NCBI GenBank assembly: GCA_003141555.1
Contig: PLMN01000009.1
Location: 65,195 to 129,194, forward strand
Direction of reading: 5' to 3'
Length of the DNA: 64,000 nucleotides
DNA from: Candidatus Aminicenantota bacterium
GTDB lineage: Bacteria > Acidobacteriota > Aminicenantia > Aminicenantales > UBA4085
Shown here piece after piece: positions 31,796-43,369 of the stretch (position 1 is the first letter of the stretch; the number at the start of each line of letters is the position of its first letter). Made by a program: the position numbers and the translations under genes. The notes below the pieces were generated by a model that worked only from the letters and a program-made list of their open reading frames with translations, was not told where the DNA came from and made no database searches.

Positions 31796-33388
31796 TTACT
31801 TCTGAAAAACCCGATCGATGAAGCGGGCGATATTGTCGTGGAGGCTCACCCGGCTTTCCTCCTGCAGGTACATCATGTGCCCCGCGGCATAATAGTCCAG
31901 GGTAATGTGGCTTTGGAGGTCCGGGGGCAAGCCGAGGTGCCCCATCGTAAATTCAGTGGCGAAAAACGGGGTGGCCATGTCGAAGTAGCCGTTCTCGACC
32001 TGGACGAGGAGCCGGGGATTGGTGATCATGGCCTGGGCGAGATCGGCCCCCACGCTCGGCGCCCCGGGGAAGAAGCCGCCGGCGACGGCGCCGCCCGGTC
32101 CGATGGCGGGCAGACGCTTCCAATTCCACTCCCGCGCGCCCCCGCTCGAGTTGAAATAGGTCTTGTCCAGGCCGAACTTCAGCTCGTCGTGATTGTAGGC
32201 GTTGAGCATGGCCGTGAATGCCCCGGCGACCGCCGGTCCCTCGGGATCGCCCTGGGCGTTCTCCGCGAGCAGATCGGCGGTGTATCCCGAGAAGCGGGCG
32301 TCGATCCGGCCCGTGGTCAGGCCCCGCCGGCGCAGCAGCTCGACGTTGAATTGGCCCAGGGTCACGCGCAGATTGGCCCGCACCAGGAAGTCCTCGTCGA
32401 GTCCCGTAAAGGACGAGAGTTTTTTCGCCACGGCCTGCTTCTCCGCGGACGCCAGCCGCGCGCCCTTGAACAGGGCCGAGGCGTACTCGCCCCGGGCATA
32501 CTGGCGGGCCTCCTCGACGAACGCGGCCAGGTCGGCGGGCTGGTTCTTCATGGCTTTATGGTACCAGGCCACGGCGGCGTAGCTCGGGAGATAATAGATG
32601 TAGGGCCGGTCATCGCCGGGCGAGAACGTGAGGCTCGCGAGATCGAGGACCGAGGAGATGAGGACGATGCCGTTGAGATGCATGCTGTCGTGGTTCTGGA
32701 GGTAGTTGCCGAGCACCGCCGAGCGGAACGTGCCGTAGCTTTCGCCGACCAGGAATTTTGGCGAATTCCAGCGCCCGTTCCGGTTCACGTAGATCGCGAT
32801 GAACTGGGCGAAGGCCTGGGCGTCCTCGTCGATGCCGTAAAAGTCCTTGGGCTGGCCCTTGCCGACGATATGGCTGTACCCGGTCCCCATGGCATCGATG
32901 AAGACCATGTCGGTCTTGTCTAGCAGGCTCTCGGTGTTGTCCGCCAGAGCGTAAGGCGCGGGGGGCGTGAAGACCCCGTCGGCCGTCGCGACGCGTCGCG
33001 GGCCGAACGCGCCCATGTGCAGCCACATGGAGGCCGACCCCGGTCCCCCATTATAAAAGAACGAGATCGGCCGCAGGCGGAGGTCCTTCACGTCGCTCCG
33101 CGTGTAGGCCACGGAATACAACAGCCCCGTCGGCTCGCCTTTCTCGTCCTTGAGGAGGGTCGTGCCCGCCGCGGCCTTGTAGGGAATGATCTGGCCCCCG
33201 AGCCGGATGGTGTGCTCCGTCACCGAGGTCTCTTCCTTGGGGATCGGGGCATTGCCCGCCGCCGCCGGCGCTTTGAGGTCCGGGGCTTGGGGCTGCAGAA
33301 CACGTTCCGGCGTCTGCGCCGCCATCCAGACCGCTTGACCGCACAATAAAAGGACCGTCGCCATCGCGGGTCCTAGCTTTTTTCTCAT
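31796..33388 (-). CDS. Exported serine carboxypeptidase-like protein (family S10)
   Basis: I start this 530-residue protein at the ATG at 33388 behind GGAG; the TTG five codons earlier has no such site. A signal peptide is followed by an alpha/beta-hydrolase fold. The S10 triad is visible: Ser217 in GESYGT, Asp470 in NGYFDMATP and His504 in AAGHMMYL, with the oxyanion-hole segment YNGGPGSASMW. The enzyme should remove C-terminal residues from peptides in the periplasm. It lies 34 bp before the BNR protein on the same strand and 33 bp after the CBM9-like gene, a likely three-gene unit. Confidence 0.9.
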   Translation of the reverse strand: MRKKLGPAMATVLLLCGQAVWMAAQTPERVLQPQAPDLKAPAAAGNAPIPKEETSVTEHTIRLGGQIIPYKAAAGTTLLKDEKGEPTGLLYSVAYTRSDVKDLRLRPISFFYNGGPGSASMWLHMGAFGPRRVATADGVFTPPAPYALADNTESLLDKTDMVFIDAMGTGYSHIVGKGQPKDFYGIDEDAQAFAQFIAIYVNRNGRWNSPKFLVGESYGTFRSAVLGNYLQNHDSMHLNGIVLISSVLDLASLTFSPGDDRPYIYYLPSYAAVAWYHKAMKNQPADLAAFVEEARQYARGEYASALFKGARLASAEKQAVAKKLSSFTGLDEDFLVRANLRVTLGQFNVELLRRRGLTTGRIDARFSGYTADLLAENAQGDPEGPAVAGAFTAMLNAYNHDELKFGLDKTYFNSSGGAREWNWKRLPAIGPGGAVAGGFFPGAPSVGADLAQAMITNPRLLVQVENGYFDMATPFFATEFTMGHLGLPPDLQSHITLDYYAAGHMMYLQEESRVSLHDNIARFIDRVFQK

Positions 33389-33421
33389 GGGTTCGCTCCG
33401 CAAAGGGACCGACGTGGTCCT

Positions 33422-34324
33422 TTACCGGAAAATTTCCGTCACGGACAGCAGGGAAGCCTGGGCGGCTTTCCCGGCGATGACAAGTCGGACCTCGGTCCAG
33501 AAGTCGATCGGTTTTGGCCCGTTCATCGTCCCGCCCGATCCGCCGCGGCCGCCGCCCATGCCGCCCCGGCCGCCCCGGCCGCCGCCCATGCCGCCCATCC
33601 CCCCCATGCCGCCGCCGCGTCCGCCGCCGCCCTGTTCGCCACCGGAATCGTCGCCCTCCGCCCGAGCCCGAATCGTGCCCGTCTCGAACCCGATCCCGAT
33701 CGCGGCGCCCGGCGCGGCCCCGACGGCGACGGGCTGCTTTTCCGACAGGGCGAGCGGGATCTTCAGCTCATAGGTGAACGCCCCGCCCGAGATGTCGGCC
33801 TTCAGCTCCAAGCCGATGTTCGCCAATTGAGCGAGGGCCACCCGCTCGCTGGCGGGGCCTTTTGACCGCAGGATTTCCACCTCGTCCTCGGCCGGGCCGG
33901 GGCCTGCACCAGGCGATGGCCGACGCGCGCCTTCCCCTCCGCGCCGAGCGCCCGCCCCCTCGCGGGAGGCGGGAGGGGTCGAGGCCGGGAATCTGAGCCC
34001 CAAGACCTTCTTCGTCCCGCCGGCGGGGTCGAACCAGACGGTCAGGCCTTCCCGCATCAATTGGGAGGGCCGCCGGCTGTCCCCGGAAACGAGGCAGACA
34101 TAGAGATAGTCGTGGTCGTTCATGAACCCGACGAAGGCCTGCTCGTCGGCCAAAAGATAAAGCGCGCCCTTCCAGTCCTCGGTCAGGCCATCGATCGTGA
34201 TTTCGGCCTCGGGCGTGCGGCTCTTGATGACGTAGACGCCCGCCGCGCAGGCCGAAAACACCGCGATCAGGATGGCCGCGGCCGCGAAAAACCGAACCCG
34301 ACGTCCGATTCGCCCATCTCTCAT
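33422..34324 (-). CDS. Exported CBM9-like protein with Gly/Met-rich repeat
   Basis: The 300-residue protein has an N-terminal membrane or signal segment (about 10-30) and then a domain that begins ITIDGLTEDWKGA and includes VGFMNDHDYLYVCL, the pattern of carbohydrate-binding-module-9-like (DOMON-related) domains. A charged Gly/Pro/Arg-rich linker occupies about 115-150, and a second low-complexity tract of GGMGG and GGRGG units occupies about 230-270. Between them lies a typical CBM9-like end (GGAFTYELKIPLALSE). Ligand and role are unknown. The start is an ATG behind GGAGGAAAC. Confidence 0.78.
   Translation of the reverse strand: MRDGRIGRRVRFFAAAAILIAVFSACAAGVYVIKSRTPEAEITIDGLTEDWKGALYLLADEQAFVGFMNDHDYLYVCLVSGDSRRPSQLMREGLTVWFDPAGGTKKVLGLRFPASTPPASREGAGARRGGEGARRPSPGAGPGPAEDEVEILRSKGPASERVALAQLANIGLELKADISGGAFTYELKIPLALSEKQPVAVGAAPGAAIGIGFETGTIRARAEGDDSGGEQGGGGRGGGMGGMGGMGGGRGGRGGMGGGRGGSGGTMNGPKPIDFWTEVRLVIAGKAAQASLLSVTEIFR
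33541..33631 (-). repeat. Gly/Met/Arg-rich codon repeat
   Basis: On the minus strand this stretch encodes a run of GGMGG, GGRGG and GMGGG units inside the CBM9-like protein. The DNA is a degenerate tandem of GGCGGCATGG-like units, a likely site of length change by slippage. Confidence 0.7.
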
Positions 34325-34420
34325 GTTTCCTCCGTCCAGGGACGCATAACAAAACCGCCTAACCTTATTAGACGTTTCAAAAAGAAAAAACTTAGTCTTC
34401 GGGCGATCCGCCGCCAGCCC

Positions 34421-35905
34421 CTATTTTCTGACCGCTGAAACGGCCGTAGCGGGGGACGCGGCGGATGCTGCCTGGTCCGAGCTCCGCCATCCTCCGCCCA
34501 GCGCCTTGATGAGGTTGACGCTGGCCGTCAGCTGCCTGGCGAGAAGACCGACCGCGACCCTCTCGTTGGACAGGGCCGTGTTCTGAGCGGTCACGACCTC
34601 GAAGTAGGACGAGATGCCGTTCAGGTAGCGGTTCTTGGCCAAAGTGACCGTCCGCTCGGCCTCCGTGACGGCCACGGCCTGGTGGCGGGCCTCCTCGCCG
34701 AGAAGGCGGAGGGCCGCCAGGTTGTCTTCGACCTGCTCCATCGCTTCGAGCACCGTTTCCCGATACTGAGCGACGGAGCCGTCGTAGGCCGCCCGGGCCT
34801 GCTCGTAGGCCGCCCGGTGCTTCCCGGCGCCGAAGATCGTATCGGCCAGCGACGCTCCCAGCGACCAGATCCTGTTGGGCAGGGTGAACAGGCCGGCGAG
34901 CGCCGAGCTCTCGTAGCCGGCCAGGCCGGTCAAGTTGAGTGTCGGGAAGAAACCCGCCACGGCGACGCCGATCTGGGCATTGGCCGCCGCCACGCGCCGC
35001 TCGGCGGCGGCGATGTCGGGCCGCCTCTCGAGAAGCTCCGACGGCAGCCCGGCAGGGATCTCCGGCAAAGCCGCCCCGAGATCCCCGGCCGCCACCGTGA
35101 ATTCCTGTGGCGCGCGGCCGGATAGCACGGCCAGGGCATGATCGAGCTGGGCCCGGGTGATCTCGAGGTCCGCTACCTGGGCCAGCGTCGATTCGAGCTG
35201 CGTCTTCGCCTGCGAAACGTCGATCCCCGAGGCGACGCCCTGCCGGTAGCGGTTCTCCGTGAGGCCGAGCTCGGACTGGTAGCCGGCCGCGGTCTTCTGG
35301 AGGAGCTGGATCGCCGCGTCCTGGCCGCGGAGGAGGAAATAGTCCACCGCCGCTTCGGCCTGCATGGCCAGCCGGACGCTTTCGAGGTCCGCCGCGGTGG
35401 CGAGGGCGCCCGCGACGCCAGCCTCGACGCCGCGCCGGATCCGGCCGAAGAGGTCGATTTCCCATCCGAGGTCGACCGCGATCTCGTAGCTCGCGGCCGA
35501 CGGCGCGGCCTGCCCGGGACCGGGCGACCTCGTGGTGAGCCCGCTCGAGGGCGCGGCCTGGCCTACAACGCCTACCGTGGGGAAGAGCTCCGAGCGGATG
35601 CCGACCACCGCCGCCCGGGCGGAGCGGTACTGGGCCTCGGCCAGGGCGACGGTCTGATTCGAGACGTTCACCTTTTCCAGTAGGGCGTTGAGATCGGAGT
35701 CCCGGAAAACCTCCCACCATGGGGCCCGGCGGGCCGCGTCGGCCGGCTGGGCGGCCTTCCACGTCACCGCGCCGGCCGCGCCCGCCGGGGAAGGCTCCTG
35801 GTAAGCCGGCGGGACCGGGGCTGAAGGCCTCCGGTAAGCGGGGCCGACCAGGCAGCCCGCGGCGCACAGGATCGGAAGGAATAAGGCCGAACGTCTTGGG
35901 ATCAT
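34421..35905 (-). CDS. RND efflux outer-membrane lipoprotein, NodT family
   Basis: The 494-residue protein has a lipobox (LCAAGC, Cys about 17) and two repeats of the TolC-like outer-membrane factor family; typical segments are QVADLEITRAQLDHALAVLSG, the ERRPDIAAAERRVAAANAQIGVA motif and a final LIKALGGGW. It should form the trimeric outer-membrane channel of the pump encoded upstream. Its start overlaps the stop of the MdtC-like gene by 4 bp, completing a four-gene operon. Confidence 0.93.
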   Translation of the reverse strand: MIPRRSALFLPILCAAGCLVGPAYRRPSAPVPPAYQEPSPAGAAGAVTWKAAQPADAARRAPWWEVFRDSDLNALLEKVNVSNQTVALAEAQYRSARAAVVGIRSELFPTVGVVGQAAPSSGLTTRSPGPGQAAPSAASYEIAVDLGWEIDLFGRIRRGVEAGVAGALATAADLESVRLAMQAEAAVDYFLLRGQDAAIQLLQKTAAGYQSELGLTENRYRQGVASGIDVSQAKTQLESTLAQVADLEITRAQLDHALAVLSGRAPQEFTVAAGDLGAALPEIPAGLPSELLERRPDIAAAERRVAAANAQIGVAVAGFFPTLNLTGLAGYESSALAGLFTLPNRIWSLGASLADTIFGAGKHRAAYEQARAAYDGSVAQYRETVLEAMEQVEDNLAALRLLGEEARHQAVAVTEAERTVTLAKNRYLNGISSYFEVVTAQNTALSNERVAVGLLARQLTASVNLIKALGGGWRSSDQAASAASPATAVSAVRK

Positions 35906-38900
35906 GTTCCCTCTCCATGAGAAGCGAAACGGCGGACCAAAGTGCGGCGGACCGCCGCCATCCGCAGCCGGAAGCGGTCGAGGTAGATATAGACGACGGG
36001 CGTCGTGAACAGGGTCAGCATCTGGCTGAAGATCAGGCCGCCGACGATGGCGATGCCCAGAGGCCGGCGCAGCTCCGACCCCGTGCCGCCGCCGATGGCG
36101 AGCGGCAGCCCCCCGAGCAGCGCGGCCATGGTCGTCATGGTGATCGGCCGGAAACGGAGGAGGCAGGCCTGGAAGATCGCCTCCTCCGGCGTCTTGTTCC
36201 CGTTCCGTTCGGCGTCGAGGGCGAAATCGATCATCAGGATGGCGTTCTTCTTGACGATGCCGATGAGGAGGATGATCCCGATCAGGGCGATGACCGAGAG
36301 CTCGGTATGAAAGAGGAACAACGCCAGGAGCGCGCCGACCCCGGCCGAGGGGATGGTCGAAAGGATCGTGATAGGATGGATCAGGCTCTCGTAGAGGACC
36401 CCGAGAACGATGTAGACGGCCAGGAGGGCCGCCAGGATCAGGATGTTCTCATTGGCCAGCGAGGACTGGAACGCCTGAGCCGTGCCCTGGAAGCTCCCCC
36501 GGATGCCGGCCGGAAGGCCGAGGTCCGACTCCGCGCTCTTGACGGCGTCGATGGCCGTCCCGAGGGCGACGCCGACGGGCAGGTTGAAGGAGATCGTCAC
36601 CGCGGGGAACTGGCCCTGGTGGTTGACCGTGAGCGCCGCGGTCCGCGGCTCGAAGCGGGTGAAAGCCGCGAGCGGGACCAGGCCGGACTTCGGGGTGGGG
36701 ATATAGACGAGCTTGAGGCCTTCGGGATTCTGCCAGTATTTCGGATCGAGGTCCATGATCACGTGATACTGGTTGAGCGCCGTGTAGATGGTCGAGACCT
36801 GGCGCTGGCCGAAGGCGTCGTAGAGATAATCGTCCATCGTCTGGGGCGAGATGCCGAGCCGGGACGCCGTCACCCGGTCGATGGTCAGGTTGGCCTGGAG
36901 GCCCCGGTTCTGCTGGTCGCTGTTGACGTCGGTGAGCTCCTTGAGGCGGCGGAGGCGGTCGTAGACCCGCGGCGCCCAGGAGAACAGCTCGTTGGGATCG
37001 TCGCCCTGGAGCGTATACTGATACTGGGCCGCGCCCATGCGGCCGCCGATGCGCACGTCCTGGACCGATTGGAGATAGAGCGTCGCGCCCGGGACGGAGC
37101 CGAGCTTGGCCCGCAGGCGGGCGATGACCTGGTCGGCCGACACGTCGCGGTCCTCCATAGCCTTCAAGCTGACGAACATCCGGCCGGAGTTGAGCGTGCC
37201 GCCGCCGAGGAATCCCACCGCGTTTTTGACCGCGGGATCGCGGTTGATGGTGTCCATGAACTGGGTCAGCCGGACGCGCTGGGCCTGGAACGACGTGTCC
37301 TGGTCGGCGATGATCGAGCCGTTCAGGCGGCTCGTGTCCTGCTGAGGGAAAAAGCCTTTGGGAATCTTGACATACAGATAGACGGTCATGGCCATCGTGG
37401 CCAGCGTCACGGCGAGCGTCAGGCGCCGGTGGCGCAGAACCCAGCCGAGAGCGCGCTCGTAAGCGCGCAGGATCGCGGCGAACCAGCGCTCACTGGCCCG
37501 GTAGAGGCGGCCGCCCCGATCCTTCTCGTGCTGCCGGAGCAGGATGGCGCACATCATCGGCGTCGCCGTGAGCGAGACGAGGAGGGAGACGGCGATGGCG
37601 ATCGACAGGGTGACGGCGAATTCCCGGAAGAGGCGCCCGACGATGCCGCCCATGAGGAGGATGGGGATAAAGACCGCCACGAGGGACAGGCTGATCGAAA
37701 GGACCGTGAACCCGATCTCCTCGGCTCCCTTGAGCGCCGCGGCGAGCGGCGCCATGCCCGCCTCGAGATGCCGCGTGATGTTCTCGATCACGACGATGGC
37801 GTCGTCGACCACGAATCCCGTGGCGATCGTCATGGCCATGAGCGACAGGTTGTCGATGCTGTAGTGGAAGAGATACATCACGCCGAATGTCCCGATCAGG
37901 GAAATGGGGACGGCGATGCTCGGGATGAACGTCGAGCGCACGCTGCGGAGGAAGACGAAGACCACCAGGATGACGAGGGCGATGGAGATGAGGAGGGTGA
38001 TCTCGACGTCCCGGACCGACGCCCGGATGGTCCGCGTGGCATCGATGAGAATCGACAGGTCGACGGTCGGCGGGATGGCCGCCTTGAGCTGGGGCAGGAT
38101 GGCCCGGATGCCGTCCACGGTAGCAATGATGTTGGCCCCCGGCTGGCGGGAGATGGTGAGGATGATCGCCGGCTTGCCGTTCGACAGGCCGGCCGTCCGG
38201 ATGTCTTCGACCGAGTCAGTGACGTTGGCCACGTCGCTCAGGCGCACCGCGGCCCCGTTGCGATAGGCGACCACGAGTGGCCGGTATTCGGCCGCCATCA
38301 TGATCTGGTCCGTCGTCGACAGGGACCAGACCCGCTCGATGTTGGCCACCTCGCCCTTGGGCCGGTTGGCGTTCGCCGCGGCGAGCGACGCCCGGACATC
38401 CTCGAGGCCGAGCCCGGTGCTGTTGAGGGCGACGGGATCGACGTCGACCCGGACGGCGGGCAGCGCGCCGCCGCCGACCGAGACCTGGCCGACGCCGGGG
38501 ACCTGGGCCAGCTTCTGCTGGAGGATGGTCGCCGCGAGGTCGTACATCCGCGCCCGCTCGACGATGTCCGAGGACAGGGCGAGGAGGATGACGGGGGCAT
38601 CCGCCGGGTTCACTTTCCGGTAGCCGGGATTGCTCGGGAGGTTCTTGGGCAGCTGGCCTCGGGCGGCATTGATGGCTGCCTGGACGTCGCGGGCGGCAGC
38701 GTCGATGTTGCGGTTGAGGTCGAACTGGATGGTAATGTTCGTCGAGCCCAGCCCGCTTGACGAGGTCATCTCGGTGATGCCGGCGATGCGGCCGAACTGG
38801 CGCTCGAGGGGGGTCGCCACGGACGAAGCCATCGTCTCGGGGCTGGCCCCGGGCAGGCCGGCGAACACGCTGATGGTCGGGAACTCGACCTGGGGAAGCG

Positions 38901-39006
38901 GCGAAACGGGCAGGAAGCGGAAGCCGACCACCCCGGCCAGGGCGATGGCCACGACCATCAGCGTCGTGGCCACCGGCCGGCGGATGAACGGCGCGGAGAT
39001 GTTCAT
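35902..39006 (-). CDS. mdtC: RND multidrug transporter subunit, MdtC-like
   Basis: The 1034-residue protein is an inner-membrane RND pump subunit with twelve membrane segments and two large periplasmic loops. The N-terminus ([11 protein letters not shown]) and the segment [20 protein letters not shown] closely match MdtC. Acidic residues of the proton path are visible in [13 protein letters not shown]. It should form a mixed trimer with the MdtB-like protein encoded upstream. Its start overlaps that gene by 4 bp. Confidence 0.93.
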   Translation of the reverse strand: MNISAPFIRRPVATTLMVVAIALAGVVGFRFLPVSPLPQVEFPTISVFAGLPGASPETMASSVATPLERQFGRIAGITEMTSSSGLGSTNITIQFDLNRNIDAAARDVQAAINAARGQLPKNLPSNPGYRKVNPADAPVILLALSSDIVERARMYDLAATILQQKLAQVPGVGQVSVGGGALPAVRVDVDPVALNSTGLGLEDVRASLAAANANRPKGEVANIERVWSLSTTDQIMMAAEYRPLVVAYRNGAAVRLSDVANVTDSVEDIRTAGLSNGKPAIILTISRQPGANIIATVDGIRAILPQLKAAIPPTVDLSILIDATRTIRASVRDVEITLLISIALVILVVFVFLRSVRSTFIPSIAVPISLIGTFGVMYLFHYSIDNLSLMAMTIATGFVVDDAIVVIENITRHLEAGMAPLAAALKGAEEIGFTVLSISLSLVAVFIPILLMGGIVGRLFREFAVTLSIAIAVSLLVSLTATPMMCAILLRQHEKDRGGRLYRASERWFAAILRAYERALGWVLRHRRLTLAVTLATMAMTVYLYVKIPKGFFPQQDTSRLNGSIIADQDTSFQAQRVRLTQFMDTINRDPAVKNAVGFLGGGTLNSGRMFVSLKAMEDRDVSADQVIARLRAKLGSVPGATLYLQSVQDVRIGGRMGAAQYQYTLQGDDPNELFSWAPRVYDRLRRLKELTDVNSDQQNRGLQANLTIDRVTASRLGISPQTMDDYLYDAFGQRQVSTIYTALNQYHVIMDLDPKYWQNPEGLKLVYIPTPKSGLVPLAAFTRFEPRTAALTVNHQGQFPAVTISFNLPVGVALGTAIDAVKSAESDLGLPAGIRGSFQGTAQAFQSSLANENILILAALLAVYIVLGVLYESLIHPITILSTIPSAGVGALLALFLFHTELSVIALIGIILLIGIVKKNAILMIDFALDAERNGNKTPEEAIFQACLLRFRPITMTTMAALLGGLPLAIGGGTGSELRRPLGIAIVGGLIFSQMLTLFTTPVVYIYLDRFRLRMAAVRRTLVRRFASHGEGT

Positions 39007-42000
39007 GCGGCTTCACGCGAGTTGGCGGCTGCCGGCCGGGACCGCTTGCGGCCCGCGACGCGGTGCGACAGGTGGTCGAAGGCGAGGTAGATCACGGGCG
39101 TCGTGAAGAGCGTCAGCATCTGGCTGAAGATCAGGCCGCCGACGATGGCAATGCCCAGGGGATGGCGGAGCTCCGAGCCGATCCCGGAACCGACGGCCAG
39201 GGGGATCCCGGCGAACAAGGCGGCCATAGTCGTCATCAGGATCGGCCGGAACCGCAGCAGGGCGGCCTGATGGATGGCCTCGAGAGCGGGTTTGCCCTCC
39301 TTGCGCTGGGCATCGAGGGCGAAATCGATCATCATGATGGCGTTCTTCTCGACGATGCCGATAAGGAGGATGATCCCGATCAGGGCAATGACCGAGAAGT
39401 CGATGCCGAACAGCATCAGGGAGAGCAGGGCCCCGATCCCCGCCGAGGGCAGCGTGGAGAGGATGGTCACCGGGTGGATATAGCTCTCATAGAGCATGCC
39501 CAGGAGGAGATAGACCGTAATGATCGCGGCCAGCAGCAGGAACGGCGTATTGACCAAGGAGTTGCGGAAGGCCTGGGCGGTTCCCTGGAAGCTCCTCTGG
39601 ATGCTCTCCGGAAGGCCGAGCTCGAGCGCCGCCTTGTCGACGGCTTGGACGGCGGCGCCGAGCGAGGAGCCGGGGGCGAGGTTGAAGGAGACGGTGACCA
39701 CCGGGAACTGCCCCTGGTGGTTCACGGCCAGCGGGACGTTGGAGAGCTGGACGGTAGTGAACGAGCCGAGGGGCACGGTGCCGCTCGCGCCGGCCTTCAG
39801 CCGGACGTGAGCGAGGTCGTCCGGCTTGGTCTGAAACTCCGGCTGGGTCTCGAGGACGACGCGGTACTGGTTGAGCTCCGTGAACATCGTGGAGACCTGA
39901 CGCTGCCCATACGAGTCGTAGAGCGCGTCGTCGAGCATCTGGGGGGTGATGCCGAGCCGGGAGGCGGTCGTCCGGTCGAGGACAAGGCGCGCGTCGAGCC
40001 CCTCGGTCTGCTGGTCGCTGGCCACGTCGCGGAGCTCCGGGACCATCCGGAGCCGGTCTACGAAACGGGGGGCCCAGGCGGCGAGCTCCCGGGAGTCGGG
40101 ATCCTCGAGGGTGTACTGGAACTGCGTGCGGCTGACGCGGTCTTCGACGGTCAGCTCCTGGACGGGCTGCATGAAGAGGGTGATGCCCTCGACGCGGTCG
40201 AGCTCCGGCTGGAGGCGGCGGATGATCTCGCCGACGCCGGCCTTCCGCTTCCCGAGGGGGATGAGGTTGATCTGGATCCGGCCGCTGTTGACCGTGGTGT
40301 TGAGCCCGTCGATGCCGATGAACGAGGAAAGGCTCTCGACGGCGGGGTCCTTGAGGATCACCCGGGCCAGGGCCTGCTGGCGCTCGGCCATGGCCGTGAA
40401 GGACACGGTCTGCGGAGCCTCGGAAATGCCGAGGATGACGCCCGTGTCCTGGACGGGGAAAAACCCCTTGGGGATGACGATGTAAAGGACGATCGTGAGG
40501 ACCAACGTCCCCACGGCGACGGCCAGCGTCTCCCCGCGGTGGCGGAGCACCCAGGTCAAAATCCGGTCATAGAAAGCGATCACCTTGTCGAAGGCGCGCT
40601 GCGACGTCCGATAAAAGCGGGTCTGCGCCGAAACCGGCTTAAGCCGCAGGAGACGGCTGCACATCATCGGCGTCAGGGTCAGGGAGACGGCCATCGAAAT
40701 GAGGATCGTGACCGACAGCGTGACGGCGAATTCCCGGAAGAGGCGCCCGACCACGTCGCCCATGAAGAGGAGCGGGATGAGCACGGCGATCAGCGACACC
40801 GTCAGGGACATGATGGTGAAGCCGATCTGCTCCGAGCCTCGAAGAGCGGCCTCGAGCGGCGGGACCCCCTCCTCGATATAGCGCGTGATGTTCTCGATCA
40901 TGACGATCGCGTCGTCGACGACGAAGCCGGTGGCGATCGTCAGGGCCATCAGGGTCAGGTTGTTCAGGCTGAAGCCGAGGAGGTAGATCACCCCGAACGT
41001 GCCGACGAGGGAGAGGGGCACGGCGACGCTGGGGATCACGGTCCCGGCGGCCGTCCGGAGGAAGAGGAAGATGACCATGACCACGAGGGCGATGGTCAGC
41101 ATGAGCTCGAACTCGACGTCCCGGACCGAAGCCCGGATCGTCGTCGTCCGGTCGGTCAGGATCGACACCTTCACCGCCGCGGGCAGCGACGCCCGGAGCT
41201 GGGGCAGCAGCTGCTTGATCCGATCGACGACGGCGATGATGTTGGCCCCGGGCTGGCGCTGGATGTTGACGATGACGGCCGGCACCTGGTTCATCCAAGC
41301 GGCCAGCTTCACGTTCTCGGGAGCGTCGATGACCCGGGCGATGTCGGACAGGCGGACCGGCGCCCCGTTGCGGTAGGCGACGACGATCGGGCTATAGTCG
41401 GCGCTCGTCAGGAGCTGGTCGTTCGCCCAGATCGAATAGGCCTGTTGGCGGCCGTCGAACGAGCCCTTGGCCTGGTTGACATTGGCCGTGACGATGGCGC
41501 TCCTGACGTCTTCCATGTTGAGCCCGAGCGCGGAGAGGGCGACGGGGTTCACCTGGACGCGGACGGCCGGCTTCTGCCCGCCGCTGATGCTGACCAGGCC
41601 GACGCCCGGCAGCTGCGAGATCTTCTGGGCGAAGCGGGTATCGGCGTAGTCCTCGACCTTGGACAAGGCCATCGAATCCGACGTCAGGGCCAGGGTCAGG
41701 ATCGGCGCGTCGGCGGGGTTGATCTTGCTGTAAATCGGGGGATTGGGCAGGTCGCGGGGGAGGTAGGTCCCCGAGGCGTTGATCGCCGCCTGGACTTCCT
41801 GCTCGGCGACGTCGATGTTCAGGTCGAGGACGAACTGGAGCGTCACGAGCGAGCTCCCCGAGGAGCTAGCCGACGTCATCTGATTCAGGCCCGGCATCTG
41901 TCCGAACTGGCGCTCGAGCGGCGCCGTGACGGCCGAGGCCATGACATCGGGGCTGGCCCCGGGATAGAAGGTCACGACCTGGATCGTGGGATAATCCACC

Positions 42001-42116
42001 TGGGGCAGGGCCGAGACCGGCAGCTGGCGGAACCCGATCGCGCCGGCGATCAGCAGCCCGACCATGAGCAGGGACGTGGCGATCGGCCGCTGGATGAAGG
42101 GCCGCGAGGGGTTCAT
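39003..42116 (-). CDS. mdtB: RND multidrug transporter subunit, MdtB-like
   Basis: The 1037-residue protein has the RND architecture; the N-terminus ([17 protein letters not shown]) and the [16 protein letters not shown] segment match MdtB. The proton-path motif [13 protein letters not shown] is intact. It and the next gene are diverged copies, as in the MdtABC system of enterobacteria, where the two pump proteins assemble into one heterotrimer. It starts inside the last codon of the adaptor gene (ATGA overlap). Confidence 0.93.
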   Translation of the reverse strand: MNPSRPFIQRPIATSLLMVGLLIAGAIGFRQLPVSALPQVDYPTIQVVTFYPGASPDVMASAVTAPLERQFGQMPGLNQMTSASSSGSSLVTLQFVLDLNIDVAEQEVQAAINASGTYLPRDLPNPPIYSKINPADAPILTLALTSDSMALSKVEDYADTRFAQKISQLPGVGLVSISGGQKPAVRVQVNPVALSALGLNMEDVRSAIVTANVNQAKGSFDGRQQAYSIWANDQLLTSADYSPIVVAYRNGAPVRLSDIARVIDAPENVKLAAWMNQVPAVIVNIQRQPGANIIAVVDRIKQLLPQLRASLPAAVKVSILTDRTTTIRASVRDVEFELMLTIALVVMVIFLFLRTAAGTVIPSVAVPLSLVGTFGVIYLLGFSLNNLTLMALTIATGFVVDDAIVMIENITRYIEEGVPPLEAALRGSEQIGFTIMSLTVSLIAVLIPLLFMGDVVGRLFREFAVTLSVTILISMAVSLTLTPMMCSRLLRLKPVSAQTRFYRTSQRAFDKVIAFYDRILTWVLRHRGETLAVAVGTLVLTIVLYIVIPKGFFPVQDTGVILGISEAPQTVSFTAMAERQQALARVILKDPAVESLSSFIGIDGLNTTVNSGRIQINLIPLGKRKAGVGEIIRRLQPELDRVEGITLFMQPVQELTVEDRVSRTQFQYTLEDPDSRELAAWAPRFVDRLRMVPELRDVASDQQTEGLDARLVLDRTTASRLGITPQMLDDALYDSYGQRQVSTMFTELNQYRVVLETQPEFQTKPDDLAHVRLKAGASGTVPLGSFTTVQLSNVPLAVNHQGQFPVVTVSFNLAPGSSLGAAVQAVDKAALELGLPESIQRSFQGTAQAFRNSLVNTPFLLLAAIITVYLLLGMLYESYIHPVTILSTLPSAGIGALLSLMLFGIDFSVIALIGIILLIGIVEKNAIMMIDFALDAQRKEGKPALEAIHQAALLRFRPILMTTMAALFAGIPLAVGSGIGSELRHPLGIAIVGGLIFSQMLTLFTTPVIYLAFDHLSHRVAGRKRSRPAAANSREAA

Positions 42117-43369
42117 GAGGAGCGCTTCCGGGTTCCGCTTCCGGTGGGATTGTCCTCCCCGGCCATGGTAACCCGGGTGCCGGCCTGAAGCTTGTCGACG
42201 CCGTCGACGACGACGATCTCTCCGGGAGAGAGGCCCTGGCGGATCGCGGAATCGTCGCCCTGAGTCAGCTGGACGTCGACGTTCCGGATCTCCACGGTCT
42301 GGTCCGGCTTGACGACGAAGACATAGGTCGACTGGGGGCTGCGCTGGAGCGCGGCGGTCGGGATGACGACCGCGTGGCGCAGGGTGTCCACGAGCAGCTT
42401 GGCGCTGATGGGCTGATTGGCGAAGAGGGCGAAATCGGTATTAAGGAACAGGGCTTTGATCCGGATGGTGAACGTGCCCGGGTCGATTTGGTTGTCGAGG
42501 GCCAGCACGGAGCCATCGGCGAGCTTGTGGGTGAGGTCCGTATCCCAGGCTTCGACCGCGAGCTTGGTCCCGGCCCGCAGGGGAGGCAGGATCTTGGAAA
42601 GAGAGCTGGCGACGAGGGTGAAGACGGCCGTAATCGGCTGCTGCTGGGTGATGACGAGGAGGCCGGTGGCGTCGCTGGCATGGACGATGTTCCCGAGATC
42701 GACCAGCCTGAGCCCGACGATGCCAGGGATGGGCGCCGTGATGCGGCTGTAAGTGAGGCTGAGCTTGGCGCTGTCGACCTGGGCCTGATCGCTCTTGATG
42801 GCCGCCTCATACTGGGTTACGACGACCGCCTGGGTATCGAGCTGTTGGCGGGCGATCGAGTCGTCCTTGATCAGCGCCTCATAGCGCTTCAAGTCGACCT
42901 TGGCGTTAGCCAGGCCCGCCTGGTCTTTGGCCATCTGCCCTTCGGCCTGGTGGAGAAGGACCTCGAAAGGCCGGGGATCGATTTCCACCAAGAGGTCGCC
43001 TTCGCGGACGGATTGCCCTTCCCGAAAGGCGACGTTGACGATCTGGCCGTCCACCCGGGTCCGGATGGTGACCGTCTTGAGCGGGATCACCGAGCCCAGC
43101 CCGGTGAGGTAGACCGGGAAGTCCACGCTCCGCGCGGCGGCCCCGATGACCGGAACGGCGCGCGCGGCAGCTCCGGGCGCAGCCCCTCGGCCGCGCGGCG
43201 CTTGGGCGAAGACGGATCTCAGGCCGAAGAGCGACGCCCAGACAAAAAGGGCGGCCAAGCTCCAGAGCCAAAGCCGCGGGCGGCGGCGCAGCCCGGCCTG
43301 CGGTCTTCGGCCGCCCTTCGAGATTTCAACCTGACGGCCGTCCGGTGAGTCATTTGTTTCGAAATCCAT
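42113..43369 (-). CDS. mdtA: RND periplasmic adaptor, MdtA-like
   Basis: The 418-residue membrane-fusion protein has an N-terminal signal-anchor helix (about 31-52), a lipoyl-like domain split around a coiled-coil hairpin (VRTRVDGQ-type entry at [15 protein letters not shown] and exit at [15 protein letters not shown]), and a beta-barrel domain ([13 protein letters not shown]). It links the MdtBC pump to the outer-membrane channel. GGAGGG precedes the ATG. No regulator is encoded beside the operon; the upstream region is unusually AT-rich. Confidence 0.92.
   Translation of the reverse strand: MDFETNDSPDGRQVEISKGGRRPQAGLRRRPRLWLWSLAALFVWASLFGLRSVFAQAPRGRGAAPGAAARAVPVIGAAARSVDFPVYLTGLGSVIPLKTVTIRTRVDGQIVNVAFREGQSVREGDLLVEIDPRPFEVLLHQAEGQMAKDQAGLANAKVDLKRYEALIKDDSIARQQLDTQAVVVTQYEAAIKSDQAQVDSAKLSLTYSRITAPIPGIVGLRLVDLGNIVHASDATGLLVITQQQPITAVFTLVASSLSKILPPLRAGTKLAVEAWDTDLTHKLADGSVLALDNQIDPGTFTIRIKALFLNTDFALFANQPISAKLLVDTLRHAVVIPTAALQRSPQSTYVFVVKPDQTVEIRNVDVQLTQGDDSAIRQGLSPGEIVVVDGVDKLQAGTRVTMAGEDNPTGSGTRKRSS

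Noticed and set aside
35719-42188. Antisense open frames of more than 1000 codons opposite the mdtB and mdtC genes
   Set aside because: They are third-position shadows of GC-rich genes on the other strand: low-complexity Asp/Arg/Gly/His-rich products with no family match, opposite well-conserved RND pump genes.
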